This document shows, in pieces, positions 8,596-17,326 of a DNA stretch of 44,876 bases. The position numbers and the translations under genes are program-made. The notes under the pieces were generated by a model. The model was not told the origin of the DNA, made no database searches, and worked only from the letters and a program-made list of their open reading frames with translations. Position 1 is the stretch's first letter. Each line of letters starts with the position of its first letter. Source of the DNA: Paracoccaceae bacterium (GTDB lineage: Bacteria; Pseudomonadota; Alphaproteobacteria; Rhodobacterales; Rhodobacteraceae); assembly GCA_029244725.1 (NCBI GenBank), contig JAQWQJ010000095.1:1-44876 (forward strand), written 5' to 3'.

Positions 8596-9135
8596 CTACT
8601 GGGCCAACACCTTTTCTAGTTCTGGTGCAAAGCGTTGGTCGTAGTCATCGCCGACGAGTGGACCGATAAACTTAAAGACCACATTGCCTTGTTCATCCAG
8701 AATGAACGTTTCGGGCGGAGCAGAGACACCCCAGTCGAATGATGTGCGTCCGGTTGGGTCATAGGCGACCGCTGCGAACGGATTGCCGTCATCGCTTAGA
8801 TATTTCAATGCGTCTGCAGAACGGTCATTGAAGTTTATGCCGACGATGTGAATGCCTTGATCTGCTAGTTCTAACAGCTTGGGGTGTTCTGCGCGGCACG
8901 GTGGGCACCAGCTTGCCCAAAAGTTTACTATTGTGACTTTGTGACCCGTCAGAGACTCTGCGGTCACGCTAGGATAACTACCCAAGGCATCTTCGATCAC
9001 AGGCGGCGCAGGCTTGCCAATGAAAGTTGAGGGTAGGTCACGCCCACTGCCTGTGAACATGCCAACGTAGAACATGGCAGCAAGAGCCGCAAATATCAGC
9101 GGCGGAGCAAGCATTAGCGGGCTAATTTTAGTCAT
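8596..9135 (-). CDS. ccmG: Cytochrome c maturation thioredoxin CcmG (DsbE)
   Basis: 179 residues from ATG 9135. One N-terminal membrane anchor, then a periplasmic thioredoxin fold with the active site WASWCPPCRAEHP and the CcmG-specific GVSAPPETFILD and KFIGPL segments. It keeps apocytochrome c haem-binding cysteines reduced for haem ligation. Last gene of the ccmABCDG group (called helX in Rhodobacter). Its start overlaps the end of ccmD. The longer reading from 9165 only adds hydrophilic residues ahead of the membrane anchor. Confidence 0.95.
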   Translation of the reverse strand: MTKISPLMLAPPLIFAALAAMFYVGMFTGSGRDLPSTFIGKPAPPVIEDALGSYPSVTAESLTGHKVTIVNFWASWCPPCRAEHPKLLELADQGIHIVGINFNDRSADALKYLSDDGNPFAAVAYDPTGRTSFDWGVSAPPETFILDEQGNVVFKFIGPLVGDDYDQRFAPELEKVLAQ

Positions 9136-9286
9136 CGGATTTTCGTGTCTTTTCGTATTCTGCAAGCTCGCGCTTCACTTTGGCGGCACGCGCAAGGCTT
9201 TGCCAAACCAGTAACGTTAGTATCGCAATCGAAACCGCGTAAGCCGAAAGAACAGGAACCGCATATTTGCCTAGATCCACCATCAT
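9128..9286 (-). CDS. ccmD: Haem exporter small protein CcmD
   Basis: A 52-residue protein found by reading the gap between ccmC and ccmG. It starts MMVDLGKYAVPVLSAYAV, has a single membrane helix (about 9-29) and a charged C-terminal tail (RAAKVKRELAEYEK), exactly the CcmD plan. CcmD helps release holo-CcmE from CcmABC. It overlaps ccmC by 4 bases (ATGA) and ccmG by 8 bases, so translation of all three is linked. An ATG one codon in (9283) is an alternative start. Confidence 0.93.
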   Translation of the reverse strand: MMVDLGKYAVPVLSAYAVSIAILTLLVWQSLARAAKVKRELAEYEKTRKSDD

Positions 9287-10023
9287 TGCATTCTCTCCCG
9301 TGCGAGATAGGCACGCAATTGGCGTGCCCTGATTTCTGTTCGGGTCCGCAAAAGGACCAAGGCCAAAAAGATCAATCCAAAGGCAACCATACTGACAAGC
9401 AGCGGATGATAGAAAATGTCCGCGACGTTTTCTTCTTTATCGAGAGATAGCGAAGCCCCCTGATGCAGGCCTTGGTTCCAGAAATTGACCGCATAACGTG
9501 ATAGCATCGCGAATACTGAGCCTACGATGCATAGGATTGAGGCGAGGTCGGCAGCGGTGTCGTCGTTTTCAATGGCGGACCACAGGGCAATGTAGCCGAG
9601 ATAAAACAGAAACAGGATCAAGAACGACGTTAAGCGCGGATCCCAGACCCACCACGTGCCCCACATTGGTTGACCCCAAATTGCGCCGGTTACCAATGCA
9701 ATGATCGTCATGGCAACCCCCACAGGGGCGGCGGCTTTGGCGGCAAGCGCGCTAACGTGATGTCGGCGGATCAGCCAAATGAGTGACGCGACCAGCATCA
9801 TGAACCAAGCATTGATCGCCATCAAAGCTGAGGGGACATGGAGGTAAATGATTTTGACCGTCGCACCTTGGCGATAATCTGCGGGCGTGAAGAAGAAGCC
9901 CCAGATCAAGCCGATGACCAACAACACCCCGCCGGATACGGCGACCCAAGGCAGTATGGCGCCCGAAAGCCCCATGAATTTGCGTGGGTTGGCATATTCC
10001 CACAGAGATCGACGTGTGCTCAT
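9283..10023 (-). CDS. ccmC: Haem exporter protein CcmC
   Basis: 246 residues, six membrane helices. The tryptophan-rich WWD motif (GTWWVWDPRLTSF) that positions haem on the periplasmic face is intact, as are candidate histidine ligands in flanking loops (IIYLHVPSA, WNQGLHQG). CcmC loads haem onto CcmE. It lies between ccmB (22-base gap) and ccmD (overlap). Start at ATG 10023. Confidence 0.95.
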   Translation of the reverse strand: MSTRRSLWEYANPRKFMGLSGAILPWVAVSGGVLLVIGLIWGFFFTPADYRQGATVKIIYLHVPSALMAINAWFMMLVASLIWLIRRHHVSALAAKAAAPVGVAMTIIALVTGAIWGQPMWGTWWVWDPRLTSFLILFLFYLGYIALWSAIENDDTAADLASILCIVGSVFAMLSRYAVNFWNQGLHQGASLSLDKEENVADIFYHPLLVSMVAFGLIFLALVLLRTRTEIRARQLRAYLARERMQ

Positions 10024-10045
10024 ATCGGTTATTCTCCCTGGCGTG

Positions 10046-10702
10046 TTAGCGCAGATTGATACGTATTACTGCCGAAGATGCGATGGGCAATAGCGCTATT
10101 GTCGCAAATGTTATTCCGGCAAGCATAAGAAGCGGGGTCTGTGTGTCCATACCTGCGGCGCCACGTCGGGCAAGTTCCGCCCCGAATATCAGGGTTGGCA
10201 CATAGAGTGGAAGGACGAGGATCGAAAGCAACAGGCCGCCGCGTTTAAGGCCAACGGTTAGGGCGGCGCCAAAAGTGCCGATGACGGAAAGCGCCGGCGT
10301 TCCCAGCAGCAATGACAAAAACAGCCACATGAAACCTTGCGTCGGAAGGCTTAGCAGGATGCCCAACGCAGGCGCAGCGACGACCAAAGGCAATCCGGTT
10401 GTCAGCCAATGTGTGAGGGCCTTCATGGACACCACGCCTTCCATCGGTAGGGGTGCAGATGCTAATAGATCAAGGCTTCCGTCCTCAAAATCTAAAGCGA
10501 ACACACGGTCCAATGATAGAAGGCAAGCAAGCAAGGCCCCAAGCCAGAGTACACCGGGTGCAATTGACGCAAGCAGCTGAGACTGTGGCCCAACGGAAAA
10601 CGGCACGAGAATGCAAACGATCAGGAAGAAGGCGAGGCCCAAACCAAATCCTCCGCCAGCGCGCACAGCAAGACGCATGTCACGAACAAGCAGAGCGATC
10701 AT
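10046..10702 (-). CDS. ccmB: Haem exporter ABC permease CcmB
   Basis: 218 residues with six predicted membrane helices. The early [12 protein letters not shown] segment followed by a large hydrophobic block is typical of CcmB, the membrane subunit of the CcmAB transporter that powers release of haem-loaded CcmE. It overlaps ccmA by 4 bases, as usual for a subunit pair. Normal length for the family (about 220). Confidence 0.93.
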   Translation of the reverse strand: MIALLVRDMRLAVRAGGGFGLGLAFFLIVCILVPFSVGPQSQLLASIAPGVLWLGALLACLLSLDRVFALDFEDGSLDLLASAPLPMEGVVSMKALTHWLTTGLPLVVAAPALGILLSLPTQGFMWLFLSLLLGTPALSVIGTFGAALTVGLKRGGLLLSILVLPLYVPTLIFGAELARRGAAGMDTQTPLLMLAGITFATIALLPIASSAVIRINLR

Positions 10703-11313
10703 TGGAACGCACCGTCTAATTGTGGAAGCGAGGGCCGTTTGGCTTTGAATGGGGTGACGTCCAAGATATCCGCCGGAATACCCAAATCGATATGCGTGGC
10801 AATCAACGCAGAACCGCCGCTTTGCAGATGTGTTTTAATCGTTTCGCCGAAACGCGCCACGGCCTCAACGTCTAGCGAAACGGTGGGTTCGTCTAATACC
10901 CAGATTGGGCGTCCCGTCACCAGAAGGCGTGCTAATCCAAGCCTCCGCTTTTGTCCGGCTGAAAGGGCACCAGCCATCCGCGTCAATAGGGGGCCAAGAA
11001 AGAAAGCCTCGACCGCTTCGTCTATATTGCCGGTGCCAAAGACACTCGACCAAAACTCAAGATTTTCTCGTACGGTAAGCATTTGCTTAAGCCCGTCCGA
11101 GTGGGCGGCATAGGCAACGCTGTCGATATCGTATGTTATCTTGCCATCGGCAATCGGTTGCAGACCCGCCAATGTGCGCAAAAGGGTGGTTTTTCCAGAC
11201 CCATTTGGACCGCGCAAAACCAGCGCCTGACCAGCAGAAAGCTGAAAATCGATACCTTCGAGGATCAAAATGCCGCCTCGGGAAACGGCCAGATTTTCAA
11301 CATGCATTGCCAT
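10699..11313 (-). CDS. ccmA: Haem exporter ATPase CcmA
   Basis: 204 residues, a compact ABC ATPase. Walker [13 protein letters not shown], signature [15 protein letters not shown], Walker [14 protein letters not shown] and a switch histidine (ATHIDLG) are all present. Its ATP hydrolysis drives the CcmABCD complex. First gene of the ccm group, 53 bases beyond the Mth938 gene. The intergenic gap could hold a promoter, but none is obvious. Confidence 0.95.
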   Translation of the reverse strand: MAMHVENLAVSRGGILILEGIDFQLSAGQALVLRGPNGSGKTTLLRTLAGLQPIADGKITYDIDSVAYAAHSDGLKQMLTVRENLEFWSSVFGTGNIDEAVEAFFLGPLLTRMAGALSAGQKRRLGLARLLVTGRPIWVLDEPTVSLDVEAVARFGETIKTHLQSGGSALIATHIDLGIPADILDVTPFKAKRPSLPQLDGAFQ

Positions 11314-11366
11314 ATAACTGCAATATCCGAGCTGAACATATTGCGAAAGCGGAATTTGGTTTTGGG

Positions 11367-11720
11367 CTAAACTGGAATAAGTGCGGCAGCGACGCGTCGC
11401 CCCTCGGCAAGCAGAACGTTGTAGGTTCGGCAGGCCGATGGCGACGTCATTGGTTCGACGCCGATATCTGCTTTTTCAAACGCCATGCGCAGAGGGGCAG
11501 GAACCGGCAACATGTTTGCGCCGGTTCCGACCAGCACGATGTCCACTTTGCCTTTTAAAAGATCCACGATGCTGAGGTCATCCAGACCTTCCCACTTAGT
11601 CGCGGCGTTCAGCGTCAGACAAACGGGGCCGTGCAGGGCATCACCGCCAATGCGAAAAAACCCTGGGCCATAACCGTCTATCGGCGTGGCACTAGAATAG
11701 GAGATTTCGTTCAGTTCCAT
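11367..11720 (-). CDS. Mth938/NDUFAF3-like domain protein
   Basis: 117 residues, single domain (DUF498). Typical features are the [13 protein letters not shown] opening, the [15 protein letters not shown] core and the C-terminal [23 protein letters not shown] helix. Eukaryotic homologues (NDUFAF3) assist assembly of respiratory complex I; the bacterial role is not settled. It is coupled to secF (TGATG overlap), a linkage common in alphaproteobacteria and consistent with a membrane-protein biogenesis role. Confidence 0.88.
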   Translation of the reverse strand: MELNEISYSSATPIDGYGPGFFRIGGDALHGPVCLTLNAATKWEGLDDLSIVDLLKGKVDIVLVGTGANMLPVPAPLRMAFEKADIGVEPMTSPSACRTYNVLLAEGRRVAAALIPV

Positions 11721-12688
11721 CAGGCATCAATGTTGGAAAATTGAGTGCCTGCTTTTTTGTCCGATTTGCTCCAATCGCGGGAGACGCCTAAGCGCAAAAG
11801 AACTCCAGAGGCGATGAAGATCGAACTGTATGTTCCGACCAAAACGCCCCAAATCATCGCAAAGACAAAGCCACGGATCACGTCGCCACCAAGTACGAAC
11901 AGCGAAATCAACGCGAGTAGGGTGGTGACAGAGGTCATCACTGTACGGGCCAGAGTTTCGTTAATCGAAAGGTTTAGAACGTCCGCAAGGGCGAGTTTCT
12001 TATATTTGCGCAGGTTTTCGCGTACGCGGTCAAACACCACGACCGTGTCGTTCAACGAATAACCAACAATCGTTAAGAGCGCCGCAATGATTGCGAGGTC
12101 GAATTTGATCTGAAGGACAGAGAACACGCCTATCGTCAAAAGGACGTCGTGGATCAGGGCTGTGACAGCGCCGACGGCAAACTGCCATTCAAACCTAAGC
12201 CAAATGTAGAACAGAACTGCAGCGATAGCGGCCAGAACAGCAAGTGCAGCGCTTTGAATAAGCTCACCCGAGACTTTGGGACCAACAGATTCAACTGAAA
12301 CAAACTTGATGTCAGGCGAAACCGCTTGAAGGGCAGCGCGAACAGCTTCGACCATTGATGCCTCGGCGGCCTCGGCGTTTTCTTGTGCCTGAATGCGGAT
12401 CATTGCAACGAATTGATCGTCGTCAAAGGTCGGGTCAAAAACCTCGGTTATTGAAACGTCCCCTAAATCGAGCGCATCTATTGCCGTTCTGTAGGCACCA
12501 ACGTCAACTTGCTGGGTACTTTCGGTACGGATCGTCGTTCCTCCGCGAAAGTCGATGCCGAAGTTCATGCCAATAACGAAAGCAGAAACGATTGAGGCAA
12601 CAACTAAAGCTGCCGAGATCGCCATCCACATTTTTGATCGATTGAAAAAGTTCCAAGCGGGGTTCTTAGGGACCAGTCGCAGGCGCAT
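11720..12688 (-). CDS. secF: Protein translocase accessory subunit SecF
   Basis: 322 residues from ATG 12688, one base after the secD stop. An ATG at 12724 would extend it into secD and is less likely. Six membrane helices with a periplasmic loop after the first. Family motifs include GIDFRGGT after TM1 and TIVGYSLNDTVVVFDRVREN in the C-terminal half. It works with SecD to pull secreted proteins through SecYEG using the proton gradient. The C-terminal tail ends with a polar stretch (WSKSDKKAGTQFSN). Confidence 0.95.
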   Translation of the reverse strand: MRLRLVPKNPAWNFFNRSKMWMAISAALVVASIVSAFVIGMNFGIDFRGGTTIRTESTQQVDVGAYRTAIDALDLGDVSITEVFDPTFDDDQFVAMIRIQAQENAEAAEASMVEAVRAALQAVSPDIKFVSVESVGPKVSGELIQSAALAVLAAIAAVLFYIWLRFEWQFAVGAVTALIHDVLLTIGVFSVLQIKFDLAIIAALLTIVGYSLNDTVVVFDRVRENLRKYKKLALADVLNLSINETLARTVMTSVTTLLALISLFVLGGDVIRGFVFAMIWGVLVGTYSSIFIASGVLLRLGVSRDWSKSDKKAGTQFSNIDA

Positions 12689-12689
12689 C

Positions 12690-14351
12690 TTAGACCTCAA
12701 TCGTTTTTGGGCGGCGGCGTTCAAACCACATGATTACAAGCAGGCGTGTCACAAAGATCGCAGTGAAGACTGAGGTCATGATGCCTAAGCCAAGCGTGAT
12801 CGAGAAGCCGCGAACAGGGCCAGATCCCATCACGAACAATATAACGGCTGTAATGAACGTCGTGATGTTGGCATCAATAATTGCGCTTAAGGCTTTCTCG
12901 TAACCCGTGGAAATCGATTTGGCCGGACCTTTGCCCGAGGCGATTTCTTCACGGATACGCTCAAAAATCAGAACGTTGGCGTCAACGGCCATACCGATCG
13001 TCAAAACGATGCCAGCGATGCCAGGTAAGGTCAGCGTCGCACCGATTGCGGACAAAAGCCCAAAGATCAGACCGACGTTGATAATCAAAGCGATGTTGGC
13101 GAAGATACCGAACAGACCGTAGCTTGCGCCCATAAAGAACAGGACAGCGACGAAGGCGACGATGCAAGCAATTTTACCGGCTTGAATACTGTCTGCACCT
13201 AGCTCTGGTCCGATTGTGCGTTCTTCTAAGAAATCGAGACCCGCCGGCAATGCACCAGCACGCAGCAATACGGCTAGGTTTGTGCTTTCTTCAACCGAGA
13301 AACGGCCAGTGATGATGCCGGATCCGCCCGAGATGTGGCTCTGAATAACCGGCGCACTGATAACTTCGCTGTCAAGAACAATGGCGAAGGGGTTTCCGAT
13401 GTTCTCGGCGGTGTAGTCCCCAAACTTGCGACCACCCGTTGGATTGAAGCGGAAACTGACCGCAGGTCGTCCGTTTTGATCAAAGGATGGCTGTGCATCT
13501 ACAAGCTCTTCGCCCGTCACGACTGGGCTACGCTCAAGAATGTAGAACAAGCCTTCTTCATCCAGCGAAGGTGTCAATTCGTTGCCTGCACCAGGTTGCG
13601 TGGTTTCATCCGACGTGCGCGAGACAACTGGCTGGAAGGTCAACTGAGCGGTTGTACCGATGATGTCTTTCAACTCGGATGCAGATCCCAATCCGGGAAC
13701 CTGAATAAGGATGCGCTCCGCACCTTGTCGCTGGATTGTAGGTTCGCGTGTGCCGACTTCGTCGATACGTCTGCGAATAATCTCAAGCGCTTGTTGAACA
13801 GTTCGATCGTTTGTCGCAGCAATTTCAGCGTCCGAAAGCGTAACAACGACATCTGCGCCTTCTGCGACAACATTTAAGTTTGATGCTCCGGCTGCTGTTA
13901 CACTGGTCACCGGCTGTGCAAGTGCGCGAACAGCTTCGATTGCAACTGCCATTTGAGAAGGTTCCGAGATGCGAACCCGCAGTTCAGAAACGCCGGTCGT
14001 CTGCAGTCGAATAGTGCCAACGGTCGCGCGTTCAGCGCGCAACACATCACGTACTTCAGGCCAAAGTGCGTCGAGCCGTGTTTTGTGAACTTCCTCGACG
14101 CGAACTTCGGCCAGCAAGTGTGCGCCGCCGCGAAGATCGAGACCTAAGTTCACAAGATTGGACGGCATCCACGTTGGCCAGGCGGTATACGCAGCGGTTT
14201 CGACATCGCTTGCGTAGCCACCCTCAACGGCTATTGCCGCATCATTGTGGCCCTCGACCCTTGTGTAAAAGCCGTTAGGCACCGCAAAGGCCAAGCCAAT
14301 AGCGACGGCGACCCAGATAGCGATCCGTTTCCAGAGATCGACTTGAAGCAT
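12690..14351 (-). CDS. secD: Protein translocase accessory subunit SecD
   Basis: 553 residues. N-terminal helix, then LGLDLRGGAHLLAEV (the D1 motif), a large periplasmic domain, and five C-terminal helices including IAGIVLTIGMAVDANVLIFERIREE, the proton-path signature. It partners SecF, with a single base between the genes. yajC lies 23 bases upstream, the standard yajC-secD-secF order. Confidence 0.96.
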   Translation of the reverse strand: MLQVDLWKRIAIWVAVAIGLAFAVPNGFYTRVEGHNDAAIAVEGGYASDVETAAYTAWPTWMPSNLVNLGLDLRGGAHLLAEVRVEEVHKTRLDALWPEVRDVLRAERATVGTIRLQTTGVSELRVRISEPSQMAVAIEAVRALAQPVTSVTAAGASNLNVVAEGADVVVTLSDAEIAATNDRTVQQALEIIRRRIDEVGTREPTIQRQGAERILIQVPGLGSASELKDIIGTTAQLTFQPVVSRTSDETTQPGAGNELTPSLDEEGLFYILERSPVVTGEELVDAQPSFDQNGRPAVSFRFNPTGGRKFGDYTAENIGNPFAIVLDSEVISAPVIQSHISGGSGIITGRFSVEESTNLAVLLRAGALPAGLDFLEERTIGPELGADSIQAGKIACIVAFVAVLFFMGASYGLFGIFANIALIINVGLIFGLLSAIGATLTLPGIAGIVLTIGMAVDANVLIFERIREEIASGKGPAKSISTGYEKALSAIIDANITTFITAVILFVMGSGPVRGFSITLGLGIMTSVFTAIFVTRLLVIMWFERRRPKTIEV

Positions 14352-14374
14352 AATATGGTCTCCGCCGCGTGTTT

Positions 14375-14656
14375 TTAGCTGTCAGCTGGGTCGGTTTTGC
14401 TCATGACTTGAGCGATAGTAGAGCGCACGACGCGAACTTTGACGCCTTCAGCCAGTTCAACTTCAACTTCTGAGTCGTCTTTAACTTTGGCGACTTTGCC
14501 GATGATGCCACCCTGTGTAACGATCTGATCGCCTCGGCGTAGGCTTTCTACCATTTTCTTGTGTTGCTTCATTTTCTGCTGCTGCGGTCTAATCAGCAGG
14601 AAATACATAATGCCGAAAATCAGAATTAGTGGCACAAAGTTCGTGAATGCTTCCAT
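14375..14656 (-). CDS. yajC: Preprotein translocase subunit YajC
   Basis: 93 residues: one N-terminal membrane helix (FVPLILIFGIMYFLLIRPQQ), then the conserved QQKKMKQHKK-type basic stretch and a small soluble domain (GDQIVTQGGIIGKVAKV). It associates with SecDF. First gene of the minus-strand run down to ccmG. The 223 bases upstream (14657-14879) must hold its promoter and that of tRNA-Phe. A TTGACA at 14783-14788 on the plus strand is a candidate -35 for the tRNA. Confidence 0.94.
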   Translation of the reverse strand: MEAFTNFVPLILIFGIMYFLLIRPQQQKMKQHKKMVESLRRGDQIVTQGGIIGKVAKVKDDSEVEVELAEGVKVRVVRSTIAQVMSKTDPADS

Positions 14657-14879
14657 GGTATCCTCGTATATTAACCAGAGAGTTTCTGGAGGGTCGCGCG
14701 GAACCTATGTGTGCTTAGATAAAGATGCAAGCGGATGCAGCTTAAGTGCCGATAATTTCAATCAATTTGGCCGGAAATTGAGTTGACAAAAAAACCCTTA
14801 GAAAATTTCATCTTTCCCTCTGGACAGTATTCAACCTCTGCAATAGAACGCCTCCACCCACGGCAGAAGCCGGACCCGT

Positions 14880-14954
14880 GCCCGGGTAGCTCAGGGGTAG
14901 AGCAGTGGATTGAAAATCCTCGTGTCGGTGGTTCGATTCCGCCCCCGGGCACCA
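14880..14954 (+). tRNA. tRNA-Phe (GAA anticodon)
   Basis: 75 nt with encoded CCA. Acceptor arms GCCCGGG and CCCGGGC pair; the D arm is GCTC...GAGC; the anticodon loop TTGAAAA gives anticodon GAA; the T arm is GGTGGTTCGATTCCGCC. It marks the switch from core genes to accessory DNA: downstream sequence becomes AT-richer and loses recognisable housekeeping genes. I did not find a second copy of the tRNA 3' end later in the window that would prove integration here. Confidence 0.97.
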
Positions 14955-14987
14955 CTTCAAAACGGTTAATATATATTTTACAGACGT

Positions 14988-15485
14988 TTAACGAATTTTT
15001 CGAATGTTGTGTCCACCAAATTGTCCACCATTTGCATTCTGTCTAATTGTCAAAAAATTAAATAGCCCAATGGCTTTTGCGTCGAAGCGTAGGCTTTCAT
15101 CCAGGCCTTTCAGGTATTTTTCTTCTGACATGTACCTGGGTTTGGATGGAAATGGGACTAATAGCCCCCCATCGACTTGCCCAAACTTCTCTCGATGGCG
15201 GATCGCTTTTCTGATCGCCCGGTCGAGAGGGCTCTCTGATTTGCATCGATATCGAAGCTTCGAACAAATGCGACAGACAAACGGATACAATTTCTTGCAT
15301 CTATGACTGCATTGTGGACAACGAAACCAAGGACGTCTGCCTCCCAAGTTACAGTCTGTCCATGTAACGCCTATTCGAACCTGCTCTGGGTTTTTAATGA
15401 CGAACCTAGCGCCAGGGACTGGCCTGAAGTCCCGTATATCTATGCTCGGGGTATCGTCCACATACGAAATCCTCTTTATTTTCAT
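14988..15485 (-). CDS. Hypothetical zinc-ribbon protein
   Basis: 165 residues from ATG 15485 (MKIKRISYVDD); an earlier ATG at 15521 is possible. The central segment RPWFRCPQCSHRCKKLY followed by FVCRICSKLRYRCKSE has two CxxC knuckles, then a basic helix (LDRAIRKAIRHREKFG). Similar zinc-ribbon proteins are common on integrated elements in proteobacteria (from memory). Function unknown. It ends 34 bases after tRNA-Phe in the opposite direction, the position where an integrated element's outermost gene is often found. Direct GTCCACCA repeats lie near its 3' end (around 15010-15030). Confidence 0.5.
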   Translation of the reverse strand: MKIKRISYVDDTPSIDIRDFRPVPGARFVIKNPEQVRIGVTWTDCNLGGRRPWFRCPQCSHRCKKLYPFVCRICSKLRYRCKSESPLDRAIRKAIRHREKFGQVDGGLLVPFPSKPRYMSEEKYLKGLDESLRFDAKAIGLFNFLTIRQNANGGQFGGHNIRKIR

Positions 15486-15610
15486 AGTTTCGATTGTAAC
15501 TAATTGAGCGGTTTCGCACAAGCTTGATTACAATCACTTAATTATAAATTGAATTTAATTATTTGAGAACCTTGTAGCAGTCAGATTAAGCAATTCACTA
15601 TGCTTTACGC

Positions 15611-15901
15611 CTAATCTTTTGCTTTATAAGCCATCCAGCCAAATGCTGCTGCCGTAATCAGGTCTATCGGTAGCCATATAGCTTTCGTCAAATAGATCGG
15701 AAAAATCGGATTAAACAAAATTGAAATGATCGCAAATCCAATCCAAAAAGTGCTTCTTTTACCTATTAGACTATACGCAGCTAAGGCGCTTGAAAGACAT
15801 ACCGCTATCCTCGCGAAGGTATAATAGCCATATGGCAGTGGAAAAATAGCAACCAATGCGATTGCCATTGATGCAATATAAACAAACTTAAGATTTGTCA
15901 C
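15611..15901 (-). CDS. Small membrane protein (DUF6804-like)
   Basis: 96 residues with four hydrophobic segments. The FPIYLTKAIWLPIDLITAAAF segment resembles the DUF6804 family of small membrane proteins with no known function (recalled, not searched). It directly abuts the next upstream gene, stop and start one base apart, so the two are probably one unit. AT-rich relative to the core genes. Confidence 0.6.
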   Translation of the reverse strand: MTNLKFVYIASMAIALVAIFPLPYGYYTFARIAVCLSSALAAYSLIGKRSTFWIGFAIISILFNPIFPIYLTKAIWLPIDLITAAAFGWMAYKAKD

Positions 15902-16114
15902 TTACAGGTTCACACCGAATATTTTTGCGATCGCAGCAACAATCAACATCCCTGCAAATCCAACAATCCCAGCAAAGAAAAGAAAAAACACAATGCCAGC
16001 GAAGACCCCAAAACTCTGTCCGACCCAAATCGAAGAGCCAATTGTCGCCCCCCAAATAGCTACAAAGCCAACTACACGAAAGAATCCTTCCACGTGTCCC
16101 CTCCACCAATGCAA
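15902..16114 (-). CDS. Small hydrophobic protein
   Basis: 70 residues with two hydrophobic stretches (FFRVVGFVAIWGATIG and VFAGIVFFLFFAGIVGFAG). No family recognised. The start is uncertain: ATG 16114 gives MHWWRGHVEG, and a GTG nine codons later is an alternative. It pairs with the DUF6804-like gene immediately downstream. Confidence 0.45.
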   Translation of the reverse strand: MHWWRGHVEGFFRVVGFVAIWGATIGSSIWVGQSFGVFAGIVFFLFFAGIVGFAGMLIVAAIAKIFGVNL

Positions 16115-16261
16115 ATTAATAACTTAATCGAATTTCAGGTTATGCCGAACCCAGAAGAAGTTAAAAGTCTTAAGTTTGGCGCTTTTTTGGTTCACCGCCA
16201 GGAGTTGACTAAGGAGGGAATTATTGGCCCTTTTTCTGAAACATTTTTCGCGTGGAAATAA
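16109..16261 (+). CDS. Possible 50-residue protein
   Basis: An open frame of 50 codons from ATG 16109 (MQINNLIEFQVMPNPEEV...), ending FSETFFAWK. An internal ATG at 16142 would give 39 residues. It diverges from the small membrane gene and overlaps its start by six bases. No recognisable ribosome site or family; could be chance. Confidence 0.2.
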   Translation: MQINNLIEFQVMPNPEEVKSLKFGAFLVHRQELTKEGIIGPFSETFFAWK

Positions 16262-16379
16262 TTCAGAATACGTTATTCAGTACGCGGTCGAAAATGCTAC
16301 TTAGTTAGTTGGTTCAGAGAATATATTTGTGTTTCCCACACCCCATTCCTTGGTATCCAGGCTCTTATCGTCAGCTGGT

Positions 16380-16409
16380 GAGTTTTCGAGCCTGCAGGCT
16401 CGAAAACTC
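16380..16409. repeat. 30-bp perfect palindrome
   Basis: Arms GAGTTTTCGAGCC and GGCTCGAAAACTC surround the centre TGCA, so all 30 bases are self-complementary with no loop; symmetry fails at the next base pair. It lies between the small unknowns and the SDR/SRPBCC scrap. No T-run follows, so a simple terminator is not the obvious reading. Confidence 0.9.
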
Positions 16410-16491
16410 GACATTCAGATCACTGAAACACGCGTCGCCGCAAAAGCATTAAACCGCATGACTACGCTTGGAAAAGCGCAGTTCGAACGTG

Positions 16492-16665
16492 TCATCTGAA
16501 CACCCGGGAAAGGGCCAGCTTCGCTCCAAGCGTGATCCATGCAACAACGCCGGTCGCTGTAAGTTCATCCCAGACGACTTGTGCCGGTGCGTCGATTTTG
16601 ATCTCTGTGTAGATAGACTCAGACTTATACCGTCCCAACTCATGTGCTCCTCCATGGTGACACCT
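16492..16665 (-). pseudogene. SRPBCC (START-like) gene fragment
   Basis: The minus strand reads YKSESIYTEIKIDAPAQVVW followed by DELTATG and a short divergent tail to a stop at 16492. The EIxIDAPxxxVWxxLT pattern is the first strand and helix of SRPBCC-fold proteins (polyketide cyclase/START-like). Only about 45 residues remain of a usual 140 or so. It is out of frame with the SDR fragment just upstream. Probably debris from a lost catabolic gene. Confidence 0.5.
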
Positions 16666-16945
16666 TCAAAGGCATGTTGCCCGGTGATCCGCCCTGCGCG
16701 ATCGGCTGCAAGCAGGATCACCGCGTTGGCAATATCAGTGGGATCGCCAAGCCGTCCCATCGGGGTTTGCGCGATAATCATTCCCAGCATTTGCTCATTG
16801 GATTTCACATCTGCCGTGATGTCAGTGTCTGTGAGCCCGGCCGCCACTGTGTTCACTCGGATGCCCATCGGACCAAGCTCGGTGGCGAGCAATCTGGTGG
16901 CATGGTCTACAGCTGCCTTTGACGATGCATAGATGGTGCGAATGA
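16656..16945 (-). pseudogene. SDR dehydrogenase, C-terminal fragment
   Basis: About 95 residues of a short-chain dehydrogenase, entering abruptly at the active site (IYASSKAAVDHATRLLATE, with the Tyr-x3-Lys pair) and continuing through GIRVNTVAAGL, MGRLGDPTDIANAVILLAAD and RITGQHAFEG. The Rossmann half is absent. An in-frame ATG at 16892 lets gene finders call a 147-residue protein, but its last 50 residues are not SDR-like and overlap the SRPBCC fragment in another frame. Confidence 0.7.
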
Positions 16946-17260
16946 CTGAAGATCATATCAGTGACAAGCGCCACGGCCTACCAAAACGGATCGGCACGGA
17001 CAAGTCGCGTTCCTTTGGCGCCGCGAAACAAGCGAATACGCCTGAGAATCTTTTCGTTTTTTGAAAAGGAGCTGCGTGAAGATAGCTTGTTACGCCCACA
17101 TTTCATGTAGGTTATTGTCATCTATGGGGCCCTATTTCTTTTAACACCAAACACGTGTGCCCATCGTTGGTGGCCCAGTGGAATGCAGTCCATGAACCAG
17201 AAGACCATTTAGGGTATGCCGAACGAGAAAAGTTCTGCCAATATGAGGGGGGGGGGAGTG
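16946..17260. other. Non-coding or decayed stretch with a poly-G tract
   Basis: No convincing gene. A 41-codon plus-strand frame from about 16931 (MTEDHISDKRHGLPKRIG...) ends near 17061 and is not recognisable. A run of ten G at 17247-17256 sits just before a decayed SDR start. The stretch separates the minus-strand SDR/SRPBCC scrap from the plus-strand catabolic genes. Confidence 0.4.
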
Positions 17261-17326
17261 GTGCGTTTGAAAGACAAGACTCCGATTGCTACCTGGGCCG
17301 CATGTAGCATCGGTTCACTGCTTTGA
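17261..17326 (+). pseudogene. SDR dehydrogenase, N-terminal remnant
   Basis: The 21 codons from GTG 17261 read VRLKDKTPIATWAACSIG then SLL and stop. This lines up with the start of the intact SDR at 21709 (RLKNKVAIITGAASGLG), with the glycine-rich loop destroyed. It supports an SDR gene once starting here. The next 100 bases (17327-17426) hold an open but unrecognised frame (YITDEGAQRIVMDLIQGKY) up to the amidohydrolase. Confidence 0.45.

Noticed and set aside
17247-17256. Ten-G tract as a phase-variation switch
   Set aside because: The only frame behind it is a 21-codon decayed SDR start, so there is no intact gene to switch.
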